Positions 25,566-36,741 are shown, numbered from the stretch's first letter. The stretch: 64,000 nucleotides of DNA from Rhodovastum atsumiense (GCF_937425535.1 NZ_OW485601.1:3207501-3271500), one strand, 5' to 3'. A program made the numbers and translations. Notes: generated from the sequence alone by a model not told the origin.

Positions 25566-25766
25566 ATGGTGATCGCCGAGGATGACGACCTGCCGCGGCC
25601 CTCGCAGCGCCGTCTGGCGCCGCTGCCCCTCGATCTGCTCGGGGTGGCGGAGCTGCGTGCCTATATCGGGGAGCTGCAGGGCGAGATCGCCCGCGTCGAG
25701 GCGGAGATCACCCGCAAATCCTCCCATCGCGACGCGGCCGCCGCCTTTTTCCGCAAGCCGGGCTGA
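25566..25766 (+). CDS. DUF1192 family small protein
   Basis: A 66-residue protein with the family pattern: acidic N-terminus (EDDDLPRP), then LLGVAELRAYIGELQGEIARVEAEI, a short coiled-coil helix, and a C-terminal AAAAFFRKPG. AAGGAG precedes the ATG at 25566. DUF1192 is widespread in alphaproteobacteria; its role is unknown. Divergent from trcR and convergent with hsp20, separated from the latter by a strong hairpin. Confidence 0.85.
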   Translation: MVIAEDDDLPRPSQRRLAPLPLDLLGVAELRAYIGELQGEIARVEAEITRKSSHRDAAAAFFRKPG

Positions 25767-25797
25767 TCACAGGCGCCAGGGAAAGGGTCACAAGAAA

Positions 25798-25818
25798 GGG
25801 GGGCGCGATGCGCCCCCC
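25798..25818. terminator. bidirectional hairpin between DUF1192 and hsp20 genes
   Basis: Perfect 9-bp stem GGGGGGCGC-GAT-GCGCCCCCC between two convergent stop codons (25766 and 25847). Very stable; only a short T follows. Confidence 0.7.
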
Positions 25819-25846
25819 TCCGGTTCCACGGGCTGGTTCAACCGTG

Positions 25847-26317
25847 TCAGGCGGCCTGCGTGACCGTCTGCGGCTCGCCGGTCAGGCGGGGAGCCGAGCC
25901 ATTTACGGGGATGCGGCGCGGCTTCAGCGCTTCCGGCACCACCCGCCGCAGGTTCACGTGCAGCAGGCCGTTGTCCAGGTCCGCCCCGTCGACGACGATG
26001 TGGTCGGCCAGCACGAAGCGACGCTCGAAGGCGCGGCCGGCGATGCCGCGGTACAGCACCTCGACCTTCTGGCCCTCGCCGTTGCCGATGCGGCCGGAGA
26101 CGGTCAGGGTGTTGTCCTTGACCACGAGTTCGATGTCATCGCTGCCGAAGCCGGCCACCGCCATGGTGATGCGGTAGCTGTCCTCGCCGGTCTTTTCCAC
26201 GTTGTACGGGGGATAGGACGTGTCGGCCGCTGCGGTCTGCGCCGTGTCCATCAGGCGCACCAGGCGGTCGAAGCCGATCGCGGTACGGAACAGCGGGGCG
26301 AAATCAAAAGCGTTCAT
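25847..26317 (-). CDS. Hsp20/alpha-crystallin small heat-shock protein
   Basis: A 156-residue IbpA-class holdase. N-terminal NAFDFAPLFRTAIGFDRLVRLMD, the alpha-crystallin domain from YPPYNVEKTGEDSYRITMAVAGF to FVLADHIVVDGADLDNGLLHVNLRRVVPE, and the C-terminal IPVNG (I-x-V anchor for oligomers). ATG at 26317 with AGGAGGT six bases upstream. A sigma-32-type promoter and a ROSE-like RNA thermometer precede it, so both transcription and translation should rise on heat shock. Confidence 0.95.
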   Translation of the reverse strand: MNAFDFAPLFRTAIGFDRLVRLMDTAQTAAADTSYPPYNVEKTGEDSYRITMAVAGFGSDDIELVVKDNTLTVSGRIGNGEGQKVEVLYRGIAGRAFERRFVLADHIVVDGADLDNGLLHVNLRRVVPEALKPRRIPVNGSAPRLTGEPQTVTQAA

Positions 26318-26322
26318 TGTCA

Positions 26323-26342
26323 ACCTCCTGCAAGAGCAAGGT
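26323..26342 (-). ncRNA. ROSE-type RNA thermometer hairpin over the hsp20 ribosome site
   Basis: On the transcript, ACCUUGCU pairs with AGGAGGU across a CUUGC loop: A-U, C-G, C-G, U-A, U-G, one bulged G, C-G, U-A. The UUGCU with bulged G opposite the Shine-Dalgarno AGGA is the defining core of ROSE elements controlling alphaproteobacterial small heat-shock genes. A second strong GC hairpin lies just upstream (about 26343-26380). The start codon follows six bases after the ribosome site. Confidence 0.75.
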
Positions 26343-26421
26343 CCAGTTTCCGGGCCGCCCCTGCGGGGCCGGCCCTGTCGGAAGGCTCCGGAACCCCTCC
26401 TGGGCATTCCGGACACCCCCG

Positions 26422-26450
26422 ATATGGAAAACGCCGCCCCCCGGTTCAAG
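26422..26450 (-). promoter_or_regulatory. RpoH (sigma-32) heat-shock promoter of hsp20
   Basis: Reading on the reverse strand, CTTGAA (26450-26445), a 17-base spacer and CCATAT (26427-26422) fit the alphaproteobacterial RpoH promoter pattern. Transcription would begin near 26415, giving a leader of roughly 95-100 bases, the size expected for a ROSE element. Confidence 0.7.
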
Positions 26451-26488
26451 GGGGGGCGGCGCCGGATCCGTGGCAGGAGGTGCAGCGG

Positions 26489-26716
26489 CTACTTCTTCTT
26501 GAGGCCGAGGCCGGCGAACTTCTTGTTGAACTTCGCCACCTGTCCCCCGGTGTCGATGATCCGCTGCACGCCGGTCCAGGCCGGGTGCGACTTCGGGTCG
26601 ATGTCCAGCCGCAGCGACTCGCCGGGCTTGCCGTAGCAGGACCGGGTCTTGAACTGCGTGCCGTCCGTCATGATGACGGTGATCTCGTGGTAGTCCGGGT
26701 GGATGCCCGCCTTCAT
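26489..26716 (-). CDS. rpmE: 50S ribosomal protein L31
   Basis: A 75-residue ribosomal protein. [29 protein letters not shown], then [15 protein letters not shown] and a basic C-terminus [13 protein letters not shown] are typical of alphaproteobacterial L31. It lacks the paired CxxC zinc ligands of the zinc-binding form, so it belongs to the zinc-independent type. A small upstream gap separates it from the aspartoacylase-like gene; it lies upstream of hsp20 on the same strand but hsp20 has its own promoter. Confidence 0.95.
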   Translation of the reverse strand: MKAGIHPDYHEITVIMTDGTQFKTRSCYGKPGESLRLDIDPKSHPAWTGVQRIIDTGGQVAKFNKKFAGLGLKKK

Positions 26717-26820
26717 CGCTGCTCGCTCCTGGGTGGCCGCGCCGATCCCGACCGGCGCGGCGAAGCCGCGGCCTATACAAGCCGGGGGAAGCAGGCGCAA
26801 GCAGGGGGTGCCCACGCCGC

Positions 26821-27795
26821 TCAGGCGTCGAGGAAGCGCGCCAGCCGCACCGCGGTATGGCCGCGGCTTGCCCGCAGGCTCGGCATCACCAGCATGCAGT
26901 CGTCGTGCGGGGTGCGGATCTCCCGGGTGCCGTCCAGCGCGATCAGGGTGTTGCCGCGCTCGATCACCTGGCCGCCGCGCCAGGGCTGCACGAAGGCGAA
27001 GCCCGCGGTTGCGGCGGTCACCGTCATCGTCACCTCTGCCATGCGCTGCGGTGGCACGGGGCCGGCCGGGGGCAGGGCCGGGTGCGCATCCACCAGGCCG
27101 GCATGGCGCAGCAGGCCGGCGACCGAGGCTTCCATCGCCGTGACGGTGTCGGGCTCCCAGTGCTGGCCCGCTTCCACCAGCACCGCGGTGGCCTCGGCGG
27201 CGGGGGCGGTGAAGCGGGCATAGTCGATGATGCGCCGCCCGGTGACGTGGCCTTCGTCGGCCACCACCAGCGCGGGCGTGCCGATGTCGCGGGCCAGTGC
27301 CCGCCCCCTCGCCGTCGGGCCGCTCAGGATCAGCGGGTCGGACGGCCATAGCATCGAATGCAGGTCGAGCAGGATGTCGGCGGCATCGATCATCGGGCGA
27401 ATCTCGCGCGCCCGGTCCAGCTCCGCCGAGCGCCGGCCGCTCTCCAGCAGGTCCTCGTCCCACAGGCGGTTGAGGTCCTCGTCGATGAAGCGGCTGCCGG
27501 TCGGCTGCTCGGGGATGAAGCGGTGGAAGGCGGCGAGGTTGACGAAGCCGCAGGTCAGCCGTCCGCGCGCCGGCCGCAGCGCCGCGCGCAGCAACCGGTC
27601 CAGCACGATCGCCCCGGCAATCTCGTTGCCGTGTGTCAGCGCCAGGACCATCACATGCGGGCCCGGCGCCTCGGCCGCGTGGCTGACGAAGCCGGGCACC
27701 CCGGTATTCCCGGCCTCCCAGGGGGAGAGGTCGGGGGCGCGCAGGCGCACGTCGAAATGCGGCAGGGGCATCGGAGTCGGGGTGAGGGTTTCCAT
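26821..27795 (-). CDS. succinylglutamate desuccinylase/aspartoacylase family protein
   Basis: A 324-residue zinc carboxypeptidase-like hydrolase. Zinc site motifs THGNE and ILLDLHSM are visible, plus the [10 protein letters not shown] segment containing the substrate arginine and [13 protein letters not shown] with the probable catalytic Glu. The family deacylates N-acyl amino acids. I chose ATG at 27795 because AAGG precedes it at suitable distance; longer starts up to 27837 exist. It is 104 bases upstream of rpmE on the same strand. Actual substrate unknown. Confidence 0.85.
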   Translation of the reverse strand: METLTPTPMPLPHFDVRLRAPDLSPWEAGNTGVPGFVSHAAEAPGPHVMVLALTHGNEIAGAIVLDRLLRAALRPARGRLTCGFVNLAAFHRFIPEQPTGSRFIDEDLNRLWDEDLLESGRRSAELDRAREIRPMIDAADILLDLHSMLWPSDPLILSGPTARGRALARDIGTPALVVADEGHVTGRRIIDYARFTAPAAEATAVLVEAGQHWEPDTVTAMEASVAGLLRHAGLVDAHPALPPAGPVPPQRMAEVTMTVTAATAGFAFVQPWRGGQVIERGNTLIALDGTREIRTPHDDCMLVMPSLRASRGHTAVRLARFLDA

Positions 27796-28050
27796 CGGTG
27801 CCTTCATTCCCTGGCCGGGCCGGATTCGCCATGCCACGGATTGGTCCCTGTCCCCCGTCCCGCGCCGGCATCAGTCGCCGCAGGCCCAGATTTCTGTTCT
27901 CCCATGGCGGCAGTCTATACGCGCCGGCGGCGCCGGCAACCGCGCGCCTGCCCGGTCATCGGGGGCATGTCGGCGCTGCGTCGGGGGAAGGTTGAAGATC
28001 GCCCGGGCCGCATCATCGGCCGCGCGTGCGGCGCCGCCCCGGCGGGAGGA

Positions 28051-28824
28051 TCAGCCGTCGGCGCAGGCGGGGCCGGGATCGCTGACCAGGACGTAGCCGG
28101 CGCCGCGCACCGACTGGATCAGCCGCTGGCCCCGGTCATCGTCGGCGAGCTTGCGCCGCAGGCTGAAGATCAATTGGTCGATGCTGCGGTCCTCCGGCCG
28201 CCACGGGCGGCGCAGCGCCGCCTCGGACAGCCGCTCGCGCGAGACCGGCTCGCCGATCGCCTCGACCAGCGTCTGCAGCGCGGCGAACTCGGCACCGGTC
28301 AGCACCACCGGCCGGTCCTCGGCATCGGTCACCGAGCGCCGCTGCAGGTCGATACGGAACGGGCCGACCTGGTGAACCGAGGACGGGCGGGCGGCGCGGG
28401 CCGGTCCGCGCCCATGCGTGCGCCGGTGCACCGCGCGGATGCGCGCCACCATCTCGCGCATCTGCACCGGCTTGGCGATGTAGTCGTCGGCGCCGAGCTC
28501 GAGCCCGACCACGCGTTCGGTTTCCTCGGCGCGGCCGGACACGACGATGATCCCGCAGTCCTGCTCCTGCGACAGCCAGCCGATCAGCGAGACGCCGTTG
28601 GTGTCCGGCAGTTCGAGGTCGACCAGCACGACATCGGGCGAGAAGCTCTTCTTCAGCTCCATGCCGCGCGCGCCGGTGGGCGCCCAGGCCGTGCGCATCC
28701 CCGAGCGTTCGAGGAAACGGCGAATGGTTTCGGCCACCGCCGCATTGTCCTCGATCAGCAGGACGCGGGGCATCAGCAGCGGCGGGGAAGGCTCTGCTGT
28801 CATGCTGGTCCGATGGTCATGCAT
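28051..28824 (-). CDS. OmpR-family two-component response regulator
   Basis: A 257-residue regulator. Receiver domain: acidic pocket IEDN (24-27), phosphoacceptor Asp69 in VVLVDLELPD, conserved Lys118 in YIAKPV. DNA-binding winged-helix domain from about 155: LTGAEFAALQTLVEAIGEPVSRERLSEAA, RSIDQLIFSLRRKL and SVRGAGYVL. Start taken at 28824 (AGG five bases upstream); ATGs at 28803 and 28773 would also leave an intact receiver. It is divergent from a large hybrid histidine kinase across a 337-base AT-richer gap; these may or may not form a pair, since the hybrid kinase has its own receiver. Confidence 0.9.
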   Translation of the reverse strand: MHDHRTSMTAEPSPPLLMPRVLLIEDNAAVAETIRRFLERSGMRTAWAPTGARGMELKKSFSPDVVLVDLELPDTNGVSLIGWLSQEQDCGIIVVSGRAEETERVVGLELGADDYIAKPVQMREMVARIRAVHRRTHGRGPARAARPSSVHQVGPFRIDLQRRSVTDAEDRPVVLTGAEFAALQTLVEAIGEPVSRERLSEAALRRPWRPEDRSIDQLIFSLRRKLADDDRGQRLIQSVRGAGYVLVSDPGPACADG

Positions 28825-29161
28825 CTTGCCTGGGAACGTGCGGGTCTTGCCGAAGGATCACCCGGTCCCGTCCATCCGCTGCTTCGTGTCCCTGATGAAC
28901 GCGAGCCGGGAAAATGATTAACAAATACCATCGGCTGTTTTTCAAGTGAGGAGACACGCTTACATGTACTCGTGATGTCGCAGATTGATTCCATGAAGGA
29001 GCATGTGCAAGCGAGAGATGCAACTGCTCCGGCTCTGTCGTAACGTCCTGTTGCGTGCGAGGCACGGAGATCATCTCATTTTTTGGCATTGTCCGGCATT
29101 TTGGCGTCAAGGGCAGGACAGTGCGAGAAATTATCAGTATTGCCGTCGACAGAAGGCACTC
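28825..29161. other. divergent intergenic region between response regulator and hybrid kinase
   Basis: A 337-base gap, AT-richer than its surroundings around 28910-28960 and 29085-29150. It must hold the promoters of both divergent genes, but I find no motif pair that I would defend, and no convincing small gene. Confidence 0.5.
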
Positions 29162-31978
29162 ATGCTCGATCGCATTCCCCTGCGGCTCTTCCGCTTCCTG
29201 CAGGCACCACGGCGGATCCGGCGCCGTGCGCGTGAGGTCACCCTGGTCGGCGGGTTGGCCCTGGTGTTGTTGCTCGGTGCCGCCCTTGCCGCCGTGCTCG
29301 ACGACCGTCGCCGTGCCCTCGAGGCCGCGGCGCAGGAGCTCGCCCGGGTCGCCGACGCCACCGCCGCCGCCGCGCGCCTGGTCACCGACGCGGCGCAACG
29401 CCAGCTCGACGATGTCGCCGCCGGCGTCGGTGCGCCGGGCGAGGACATCGCCGCATCGCTGCGCCGGATGGTGTCGCGCACCATCGGTGCGCGCGGGGCG
29501 GTGGTGCTGTCGCCGCAAGGCGAGCTGCGTGCCGCCACGGGCGAGATCGAGGCGACGGATCCGGCTTTGTTGCGGCGCGAAATGTTGCCCTGGCTGCAGC
29601 ACCAGGCACCGCTTCCCTGGCTGGGCATGGCCGGCGGCGTGCTGTGGCTGGCGCAGCGCCTGACCGCCCCGGACGGCACCGTCACCGGCGCGGTCGCGTT
29701 GGCGCTGGGGGGCGAGTGGCTGGCGACGCTGGCGCAGCAGGCCGGCATCGACGGCGAGGGGGAGCTGGTGCTGCTTGATGCAGATCGGCAAAGAGCCATC
29801 GTCGCCGGCCCGGCCGCCACCGCCAGCCTGCCCGCGATCGCGGCGCTGCTGAGGGACGCGCCCGTGTCGGGGCCGGTCGTCCTGGGCGGTTCCGGCCGCC
29901 GCCTGCTGGCGTTTCGTCCGCTGCTGCCTGGCCGGCTCGAGCTTGCCGTGTTGCGCGGGGTCGACGACGTGCTGGCCGGCTGGTGGCGGCGGGCCACCAC
30001 CACCGCCGCGGTGCTGGCCGGCGTGTTCGCCCTGCTGCTGTTCGCCGGGCTGCGATTGCGCCATCGCATCGTGCTGTTGCAGCGCCAGAACCTGCGCCAC
30101 ATGCGCCAACTGGCACAGCTCGCCACCATTTCCGAGCGCCTGTCGCGGCTGCGCGACCTCACCGAGATCGCCGCCCGCGCCGAGTCGGCCGGACGCTCGC
30201 TGCTGTCCTGCGAGTGCGTGGAGGTGCAGCTTTGCCGCGGGCCCGTGTTGCCGCCCGAGCCTGCGTCCCGGCAGCGCGGCGTCGAGCTGCTCAGCACCGG
30301 GGGGGAACGTCTCGGTCGGCTGGTGCTGACGCGCGGCGCGGGCGAGGGCTTCACCGCCGAGGACGAGCTGCTGCTCGAGCAGTTCGCCCGCGCCGTCGCC
30401 TCGGCGCTGGAGGGCGCCACGCTGCTTGCCGACACGATGCGTTCGAAATCCGAACTGGAAATGATCCTTTCCACCATCAGTGACGGCATGGTGGTGCTCG
30501 ATCCCGGCTGGGTGTTTCGCTACGTCAACGCCGCCGCCGCCCGCTACCTGCAGCGCCCGTGCGAGGAGATGCTGGGGGCGTGCCTGTGGGAGCTGTTCCC
30601 CGGCCTTACCGGATCGGAGATGGCCGAGCGGCTGCAGACGGCCGCGGCGACCGGCCAGGATGCGGTGTTCACCAGCGCCTACCCGCCGCTGAATGCCTGG
30701 TTCGAACTGCGCGCCTTTCCCTTCGCCGGCGGGCTGACATTGTATTTCCGCGATGTCACCGCCCAGCGCGAAACCGAGGAGAAGCTGCGCCAGGCGCAGA
30801 AGCTGGAGGCGATCGGCCAGTTGACCAACGGCATCGCCCACGACGTCAACAACCTGCTGACCGTCATCCTCGGCAATCTCGAGCTGCTGGCCCTGCGCGC
30901 CGAGGACCGCGAGCGCGGCGTGCCCGAGCCCGAGGAGGAGCGTGGCCTCGACATCACCCTCGCCGAGGCCGGGCTGCGCGCGGGCGAAAGCGCGAGCCGG
31001 CTGATGCACCGCCTGCTTGCCTTCTCCCGCCGCCAGGCGCTGGCGCCGCAGGTGGTTGCCACCGCGGATCTGCTGCAGAGCCTGCAGCCATTGCTCGACC
31101 GCACGCTGAGCGAACAGGTGACGCTGCGCATGCACTGGCCCGCCGATCTGTGGCTCACCCGGGTCGATCCGGCCGAGCTGGAAAGCGCCATCCTCAACCT
31201 CACCATCAACGCCAAGGACGCCATGCCCGGGGGCGGCACGCTGATTATCGAGGCGGCCAACGTCACCATCGACCGGGTCTACGCCGCGGTGGCGGGGGTG
31301 GAGCGGACCGGCGACCACGTCATGATCTCGGTCGCCGATACCGGCATCGGCATGGGCAAGGAGGTGATGGCGCGCGCCTTCGACCCGTTCTTCACCACCA
31401 AGGCTCCTGGCAAGGGCACCGGTCTCGGCCTGTCCATGGTCTACGGCTTCACCCGCCAGTCCGGGGGACATGTGCTGATCGACAGCGAACCGGGTCAGGG
31501 TACCATGGTGCGCCTGTATCTGCCGCGCGCCCTGCCCGAGGACGGCGCCGGCGAGGCCGAGGTGCGCCCGGGCGTGGCCGGGGGCGACGAGACCATCCTG
31601 CTGGTGGAGGACAATGACCTGGTGCGCGCCCACACCGAAACCATGCTGCGCGGCCTGGGCTACACCGTGGTGGCGGCCCCCGATGGCGCCACCGCGATCC
31701 GCCGGCTCGTCGACGGGCTGGGGCCCGACCTGCTGCTGACCGACGTCATCCTGCCCGGCGGCATGACCGGGCGCGATGTCGCCGAGCGGGCGCAGCGTCT
31801 GGTGCCCGGCCTGAAGGTGCTGTTCATCTCCGGCTATGCTGGCAACGTGCTGATGGAAAACGGACGGCTGCCGCCGGGCGTCGACCTGCTGGGCAAGCCG
31901 TTCCGGCGCAGCGAGCTGGCGGCGCGCATCCGCGCCCAGCTTGCCCCGGAGACGGCGCCGCCGCTCGAACGCGCCTGA
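29162..31978 (+). CDS. membrane hybrid sensor histidine kinase with C-terminal receiver
   Basis: A 938-residue kinase. Order: TM1 (about 26-47), a periplasmic sensor of about 230 residues, TM2 (about 278-298), a linker with a GAF-like segment, a PAS domain from about 433 ([22 protein letters not shown]), HisKA with phosphoacceptor His560 in [11 protein letters not shown], HATPase with N-box [11 protein letters not shown]1 ADTGIGMG, F-box FDPFFTTK, G2 GTGLGLSM, and a receiver from about 812 ([15 protein letters not shown], phosphoacceptor in [10 protein letters not shown], Lys in LLGKPFR). The HDVNN type is common in kinases that act with their own receiver. ATG at 29162 gives a normal cytoplasmic leader. 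Signal unknown. Confidence 0.9.
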   Translation: MLDRIPLRLFRFLQAPRRIRRRAREVTLVGGLALVLLLGAALAAVLDDRRRALEAAAQELARVADATAAAARLVTDAAQRQLDDVAAGVGAPGEDIAASLRRMVSRTIGARGAVVLSPQGELRAATGEIEATDPALLRREMLPWLQHQAPLPWLGMAGGVLWLAQRLTAPDGTVTGAVALALGGEWLATLAQQAGIDGEGELVLLDADRQRAIVAGPAATASLPAIAALLRDAPVSGPVVLGGSGRRLLAFRPLLPGRLELAVLRGVDDVLAGWWRRATTTAAVLAGVFALLLFAGLRLRHRIVLLQRQNLRHMRQLAQLATISERLSRLRDLTEIAARAESAGRSLLSCECVEVQLCRGPVLPPEPASRQRGVELLSTGGERLGRLVLTRGAGEGFTAEDELLLEQFARAVASALEGATLLADTMRSKSELEMILSTISDGMVVLDPGWVFRYVNAAAARYLQRPCEEMLGACLWELFPGLTGSEMAERLQTAAATGQDAVFTSAYPPLNAWFELRAFPFAGGLTLYFRDVTAQRETEEKLRQAQKLEAIGQLTNGIAHDVNNLLTVILGNLELLALRAEDRERGVPEPEEERGLDITLAEAGLRAGESASRLMHRLLAFSRRQALAPQVVATADLLQSLQPLLDRTLSEQVTLRMHWPADLWLTRVDPAELESAILNLTINAKDAMPGGGTLIIEAANVTIDRVYAAVAGVERTGDHVMISVADTGIGMGKEVMARAFDPFFTTKAPGKGTGLGLSMVYGFTRQSGGHVLIDSEPGQGTMVRLYLPRALPEDGAGEAEVRPGVAGGDETILLVEDNDLVRAHTETMLRGLGYTVVAAPDGATAIRRLVDGLGPDLLLTDVILPGGMTGRDVAERAQRLVPGLKVLFISGYAGNVLMENGRLPPGVDLLGKPFRRSELAARIRAQLAPETAPPLERA

Positions 31979-32098
31979 CCGTTTCCTTCCCCCCTCATCC
32001 TGGCGCCGCCCCGGGCTGATGCAGCGATGATCGCCGACTGTCTCCCGCCCCGGATGCGAAGCTGCTATGGAACGAAAGCAAACGGGGAGAAAACGGAC

Positions 32099-33802
<1,704 letters not shown>

Positions 33803-33807
33803 GAAGG

Positions 33808-33875
33808 CGAGGGCTCTGCCCTCGACCCGGCAGGGGCCACAAGGCCCCTGCACCCCATTCGCGCTGCGCGGCAAA
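33808..33875 (-). repeat. mosaic repeat half copy C (H5-H4, inverted)
   Basis: Reverse-oriented right half of the five-hairpin repeat: H5 as CGAGGGC-TCT-GCCCTCG (33808-33824), H4 with GCAGGGGCC arms (33830-33851) and the conserved GCGCTGCGCGGC spacer to 33873. Stem sequences match copy B (20.1 kb). It starts six bases after the acyl-CoA synthetase stop. Confidence 0.85.
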
Positions 33876-33880
33876 TTGAC

Positions 33881-33974
33881 GTAGGGCGGATAAGCGAAGC
33901 GCCATCCGCCATTACAACGCTCCTCAAGGTGGCTGGCTTGCGTTGGCGGATGGCGCTTCGCTTATCCGCCCTAC
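33881..33974. repeat. GTAGGGCGGA palindromic repeat, copy 2
   Basis: A perfect 31-base inverted repeat (33881-33911 and 33944-33974), starting GTAGGGCGGATAAGCGAAGC, around a 32-base middle that aligns with the middle of copy 1 at 22183-22258. It sits between two half copies of the mosaic repeat that point outwards from it, suggesting insertion into, or rearrangement of, a mosaic repeat. Confidence 0.88.
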
Positions 33975-33983
33975 AGGTACTTG

Positions 33984-34052
33984 CTGTGCCGCGCAGCGCT
34001 TATGGGATCCAAGGGCCTTGTGGCCCTTGGTCGGTCCAGGGCGAAGCCCTGG
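33984..34052 (+). repeat. mosaic repeat half copy D (H4-H5)
   Basis: Forward right half: spacer GCCGCGCAGCGC, H4 with CCAAGGGCC arms and TTGT loop (34009-34030), H5 as CCAGGGC-GAA-GCCCTGG (34036-34052). Stem sequences match copy A (4.8 kb), unlike neighbouring half copy C which matches copy B. It ends three bases before the isoaspartyl peptidase stop codon on the opposite strand and can terminate that operon. Confidence 0.85.
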
Positions 34053-34054
34053 CC

Positions 34055-34993
34055 TTACGGCTCCCCGCCGTAGATCCCGGTGACCGGCCGCCCGTCTGCC
34101 CGCACCACGCCGCGGTACATGCCGCGCGAATTGAAGGGCAGCACCACGTTGCCGGCGGCGTCCACCGCGATCAGCCCGCCCGATCCGCCGACCCCGGCCA
34201 GTTCCGCCACCACGTCGCCGGCCGCCTGGGCCAGCGAGTGCCCGGCGAGGCGCATGCGCGCGGCGATCTCGTGCGCCGCGCCGTAGCGGATGAAGAACTC
34301 GCCATGGCCGGTGGCCGAAACCGCGCAGCTGGCGTTGTCCGCCCAGGTGCCGGCGCCGATCACCGGGCTGTCGCCGACGCGGCCGGGCAGTTTCGCGGTC
34401 ATGCCGCCGGTCGAGGTCGCCGCGGCGATGTCGCCGTGCCTGTCGCGGGCGACAGCGCCGACCGTGCCGTGCTTGGCCGCGTCATCGCGGGTGTCGCGGC
34501 CGCCGGCCGCACGGCGCGCCAGCTCGGCGCGCAGCGCTTCCTGCCGGCGTTCGCAGGCGAAATAGGCGGGATCGACGAATGCGACGCCGTGCTCGCGGCA
34601 GAAGCGCATCGCCCCGTCGCCGATCAGCAGCACGTGCTCGGATTGCTCCATCACCGCGCGCGCCGCCAGCACCGGGTTGCGTGGGCCGCAGATGCCGGCG
34701 ACGGCGCCCGCCGCGCGGTTGCGCCCGTCCATCACCGCGGCATCCATCTCCTGCACGCCGTCGGTGGTGTAGACCGCGCCGCGGCCGGCGTTGAACAGGA
34801 TGTCGTCCTCCAGCGCCATCACCGCGGCGGTGACGGCGTCGAGCGCCCGGCCACCCTGCTCCAGCACCCGGTACCCGGCCAGCAGCGCCGCGCGCAGCCC
34901 GCCGTGATAGGCGGCCTCGCGTTCCGGGGTCATGGTTTCCGGGCTCATGGTGCCGGCGCCACCGTGGATGGCGAGCACGAAATTCTGGTCCAA
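34055..34993 (-). CDS. iaaA: isoaspartyl peptidase / plant-type L-asparaginase
   Basis: A 312-residue Ntn-hydrolase precursor that self-cleaves before the nucleophile Thr177 in KHGTVGAVA. Other landmarks: AIHGGAGT at the N-terminus, LFNAGRGAVYTTDG and the C-terminal-subunit GGMTAKLPGRVGDSPVIGAGTWADN with the substrate Arg/Asp, and GHGEFFIRY. It removes beta-aspartyl residues from dipeptides and hydrolyses asparagine. I chose TTG at 34993, seven bases after AGGAG; a TTG at 35008 is alternative. Last gene of the peptide-import operon. In E. coli, iaaA is likewise linked to the gsiABCD glutathione importer. Confidence 0.92.
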   Translation of the reverse strand: MDQNFVLAIHGGAGTMSPETMTPEREAAYHGGLRAALLAGYRVLEQGGRALDAVTAAVMALEDDILFNAGRGAVYTTDGVQEMDAAVMDGRNRAAGAVAGICGPRNPVLAARAVMEQSEHVLLIGDGAMRFCREHGVAFVDPAYFACERRQEALRAELARRAAGGRDTRDDAAKHGTVGAVARDRHGDIAAATSTGGMTAKLPGRVGDSPVIGAGTWADNASCAVSATGHGEFFIRYGAAHEIAARMRLAGHSLAQAAGDVVAELAGVGGSGGLIAVDAAGNVVLPFNSRGMYRGVVRADGRPVTGIYGGEP

Positions 34994-35021
34994 GACGAGG
35001 CTCCTCAACGCAGGAAGCGTA

Positions 35022-35840
35022 TCAACGCAGGAAGGCGGCGAGGGCGGAGACGGTGTTCAGCCAGCCGAGCACCTGCGCCATGGTCTCCGCCGCGAAGGCG
35101 ACCGTGATCGGGCCGGGGCGTTCCGCCACCGGGATGATGGCGGCCAGGTCGGCGAGCGCGGGCGTGGCGAGATCGAGTTCCAGCCGGTACGGCCCGGCGA
35201 TGCGGAAAGGGGCGATGCGGGCGGCGTCGCGCACCGCTGTCGCGGCGGCATCGCGCAGCATTTCCCGCGCGCGCGCCGGCGCGACGGCGCGCGCGGCGCG
35301 CTGCCCCAGCGCCTGCTTGACGACGACGCGCTGCGCGACCGGGAACAGGGCGCCGCAGCTTGTTGCGGTGGCGTCGTCCCCCGAGATCAGGATCACCGGC
35401 ACGCCGAGCGCGCCGGCATAGGCGCCGTACAGCGTCGCCTCGGAACAGGCGGTGCCGTTCAGCCGCACGGCGCGGAAGGCGGCGCCGTTGGTGGTGTGCG
35501 CCAGCACCCCGAATTCCCCCGCGCCGGCGTGGAAGCCCACGCACATCACCCCGGCATGCTCCGCGCCGAGGCCCGCGAACATGTTCGCCGGCTTGGGCTT
35601 GCCCAGGATCAGCTCGGCGCGCGGATCGATCAGTTCGGGCAGCAGGTTCAGCATCGGCCCGTGCCCGTCATTGACCAGCACTTCCGCCGCGCCGCCGGCG
35701 AAGGCACCGTCGATGGCGGCGTTCACTTCCTCGGTCATCAGGCGCCGGGCGCGTTCGTATTCGGGATTGCCGGGCTGTCCGTGCTGCGGCGCAACCACGC
35801 CGGCAATGCCCTCGATGTCGGCGGAGATGTAGATCTTCAT
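35022..35840 (-). CDS. dppA: D-aminopeptidase DppA (M55 family)
   Basis: A 272-residue zinc-dependent D-stereospecific aminopeptidase. Its metal ligands line up with the family: Asp8 and Glu10 in SADIEGIAG, His60 in NDGHGPM, His104 in GFHAGAGEFG and Glu134 in CSEATLYGAYAG. It hydrolyses D-Ala-containing dipeptides from peptidoglycan turnover or imported peptides in the cytoplasm. It lies 22 bases after the permease gene and 28 before iaaA on the same strand, as in peptide-transport operons of many bacteria. Confidence 0.93.
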   Translation of the reverse strand: MKIYISADIEGIAGVVAPQHGQPGNPEYERARRLMTEEVNAAIDGAFAGGAAEVLVNDGHGPMLNLLPELIDPRAELILGKPKPANMFAGLGAEHAGVMCVGFHAGAGEFGVLAHTTNGAAFRAVRLNGTACSEATLYGAYAGALGVPVILISGDDATATSCGALFPVAQRVVVKQALGQRAARAVAPARAREMLRDAAATAVRDAARIAPFRIAGPYRLELDLATPALADLAAIIPVAERPGPITVAFAAETMAQVLGWLNTVSALAAFLR

Positions 35841-35862
35841 GCGGAAGATCGCTGCGCCCGAA

Positions 35863-36741
35863 TCATGTCAGCTTTTGGTTCAGTGCGTCGCGCAGCCCGT
35901 CGCCGAGCAGGTTGAAGGCCAGCACGGTGACGAAGATCGCAAGCCCCGGGAACAGCGTCAGGTGGTCGGCCACCCCGAGATAGCTGCGCCCGTCCGCCAG
36001 CATCGCCCCCCATTCCGGACTGGGTGGCTGCGCGCCGAGGCCGAGGAAGGACAGGCTCGCCGCCGTCAGGATGGCGATGCCGATGCGCAAGGACGCCGTG
36101 ATGATCACCGCCGGCAGCGTGCCCGGCAGGATGTGGCGCAGGATCAGGGTCGGCGCGCGCACGCCGATGCTGCGCGCCGCCCGCACATAGAGCGCGTTCT
36201 TCAGCGCCAGCGTCTCGCCGCGGACGAGGCGGGCGAACACCGGCACGCCGAAGATGCCGGTGGCCCAGACCACGTTGGAGACGCCCGGCCCCAGGATGGC
36301 GACCACGCCGATCGCCAGCAGCAGGCCGGGGAAGGCCAGCAGCACGTCGCAGAAGCGCATCACCAGGCTGTCCACCCAGCGCCCGCACCAGCCGCTCAGC
36401 AGTCCGAGCAGCAGCCCGACCACGCCGCTGAAGGTCACCGCCGAGATGCCCACCGCGAGCGAGATGCGCCCGCCCCAGATGATGCGGCTGAGGATGTCGC
36501 GCCCATAGGCGTCGGTGCCGAGCAGATGCTCCGCCGAGGGGCCGGCCAGCACGTTCTCGTAGTCGGGCAGGGATGGGTCGAAGGGCGCGATCCAGGGCGC
36601 GGCGGCGGCGATCAGCGCCAGCAGCACGATGGCGAGCCCGGCCGCCATGGCCACGCGCTTGCGCCGGAAGCGCCGCCAGAACTCGGCCCGCGGCGAGGTG
36701 ATGCGGGACGCGGCGGCGGTGGGGTCGCTGGAAGAGGTCAT
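35863..36741 (-). CDS. peptide ABC transporter permease (DppC/GsiD type)
   Basis: A 292-residue inner-membrane permease of the peptide/nickel family: cytoplasmic N-terminus with [15 protein letters not shown], six predicted helices, [16 protein letters not shown] in the first periplasmic part, and the EAA loop [26 protein letters not shown]. Start overlaps the partner permease stop by four bases. Forms the channel with the DppB-type subunit. Confidence 0.9.
   Translation of the reverse strand: MTSSSDPTAAASRITSPRAEFWRRFRRKRVAMAAGLAIVLLALIAAAAPWIAPFDPSLPDYENVLAGPSAEHLLGTDAYGRDILSRIIWGGRISLAVGISAVTFSGVVGLLLGLLSGWCGRWVDSLVMRFCDVLLAFPGLLLAIGVVAILGPGVSNVVWATGIFGVPVFARLVRGETLALKNALYVRAARSIGVRAPTLILRHILPGTLPAVIITASLRIGIAILTAASLSFLGLGAQPPSPEWGAMLADGRSYLGVADHLTLFPGLAIFVTVLAFNLLGDGLRDALNQKLT

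Noticed and set aside
33808-34052. A large insertion sequence at the composite repeat
   Set aside because: No transposase frame and no target duplication are visible; it is made only of short palindromic repeats.
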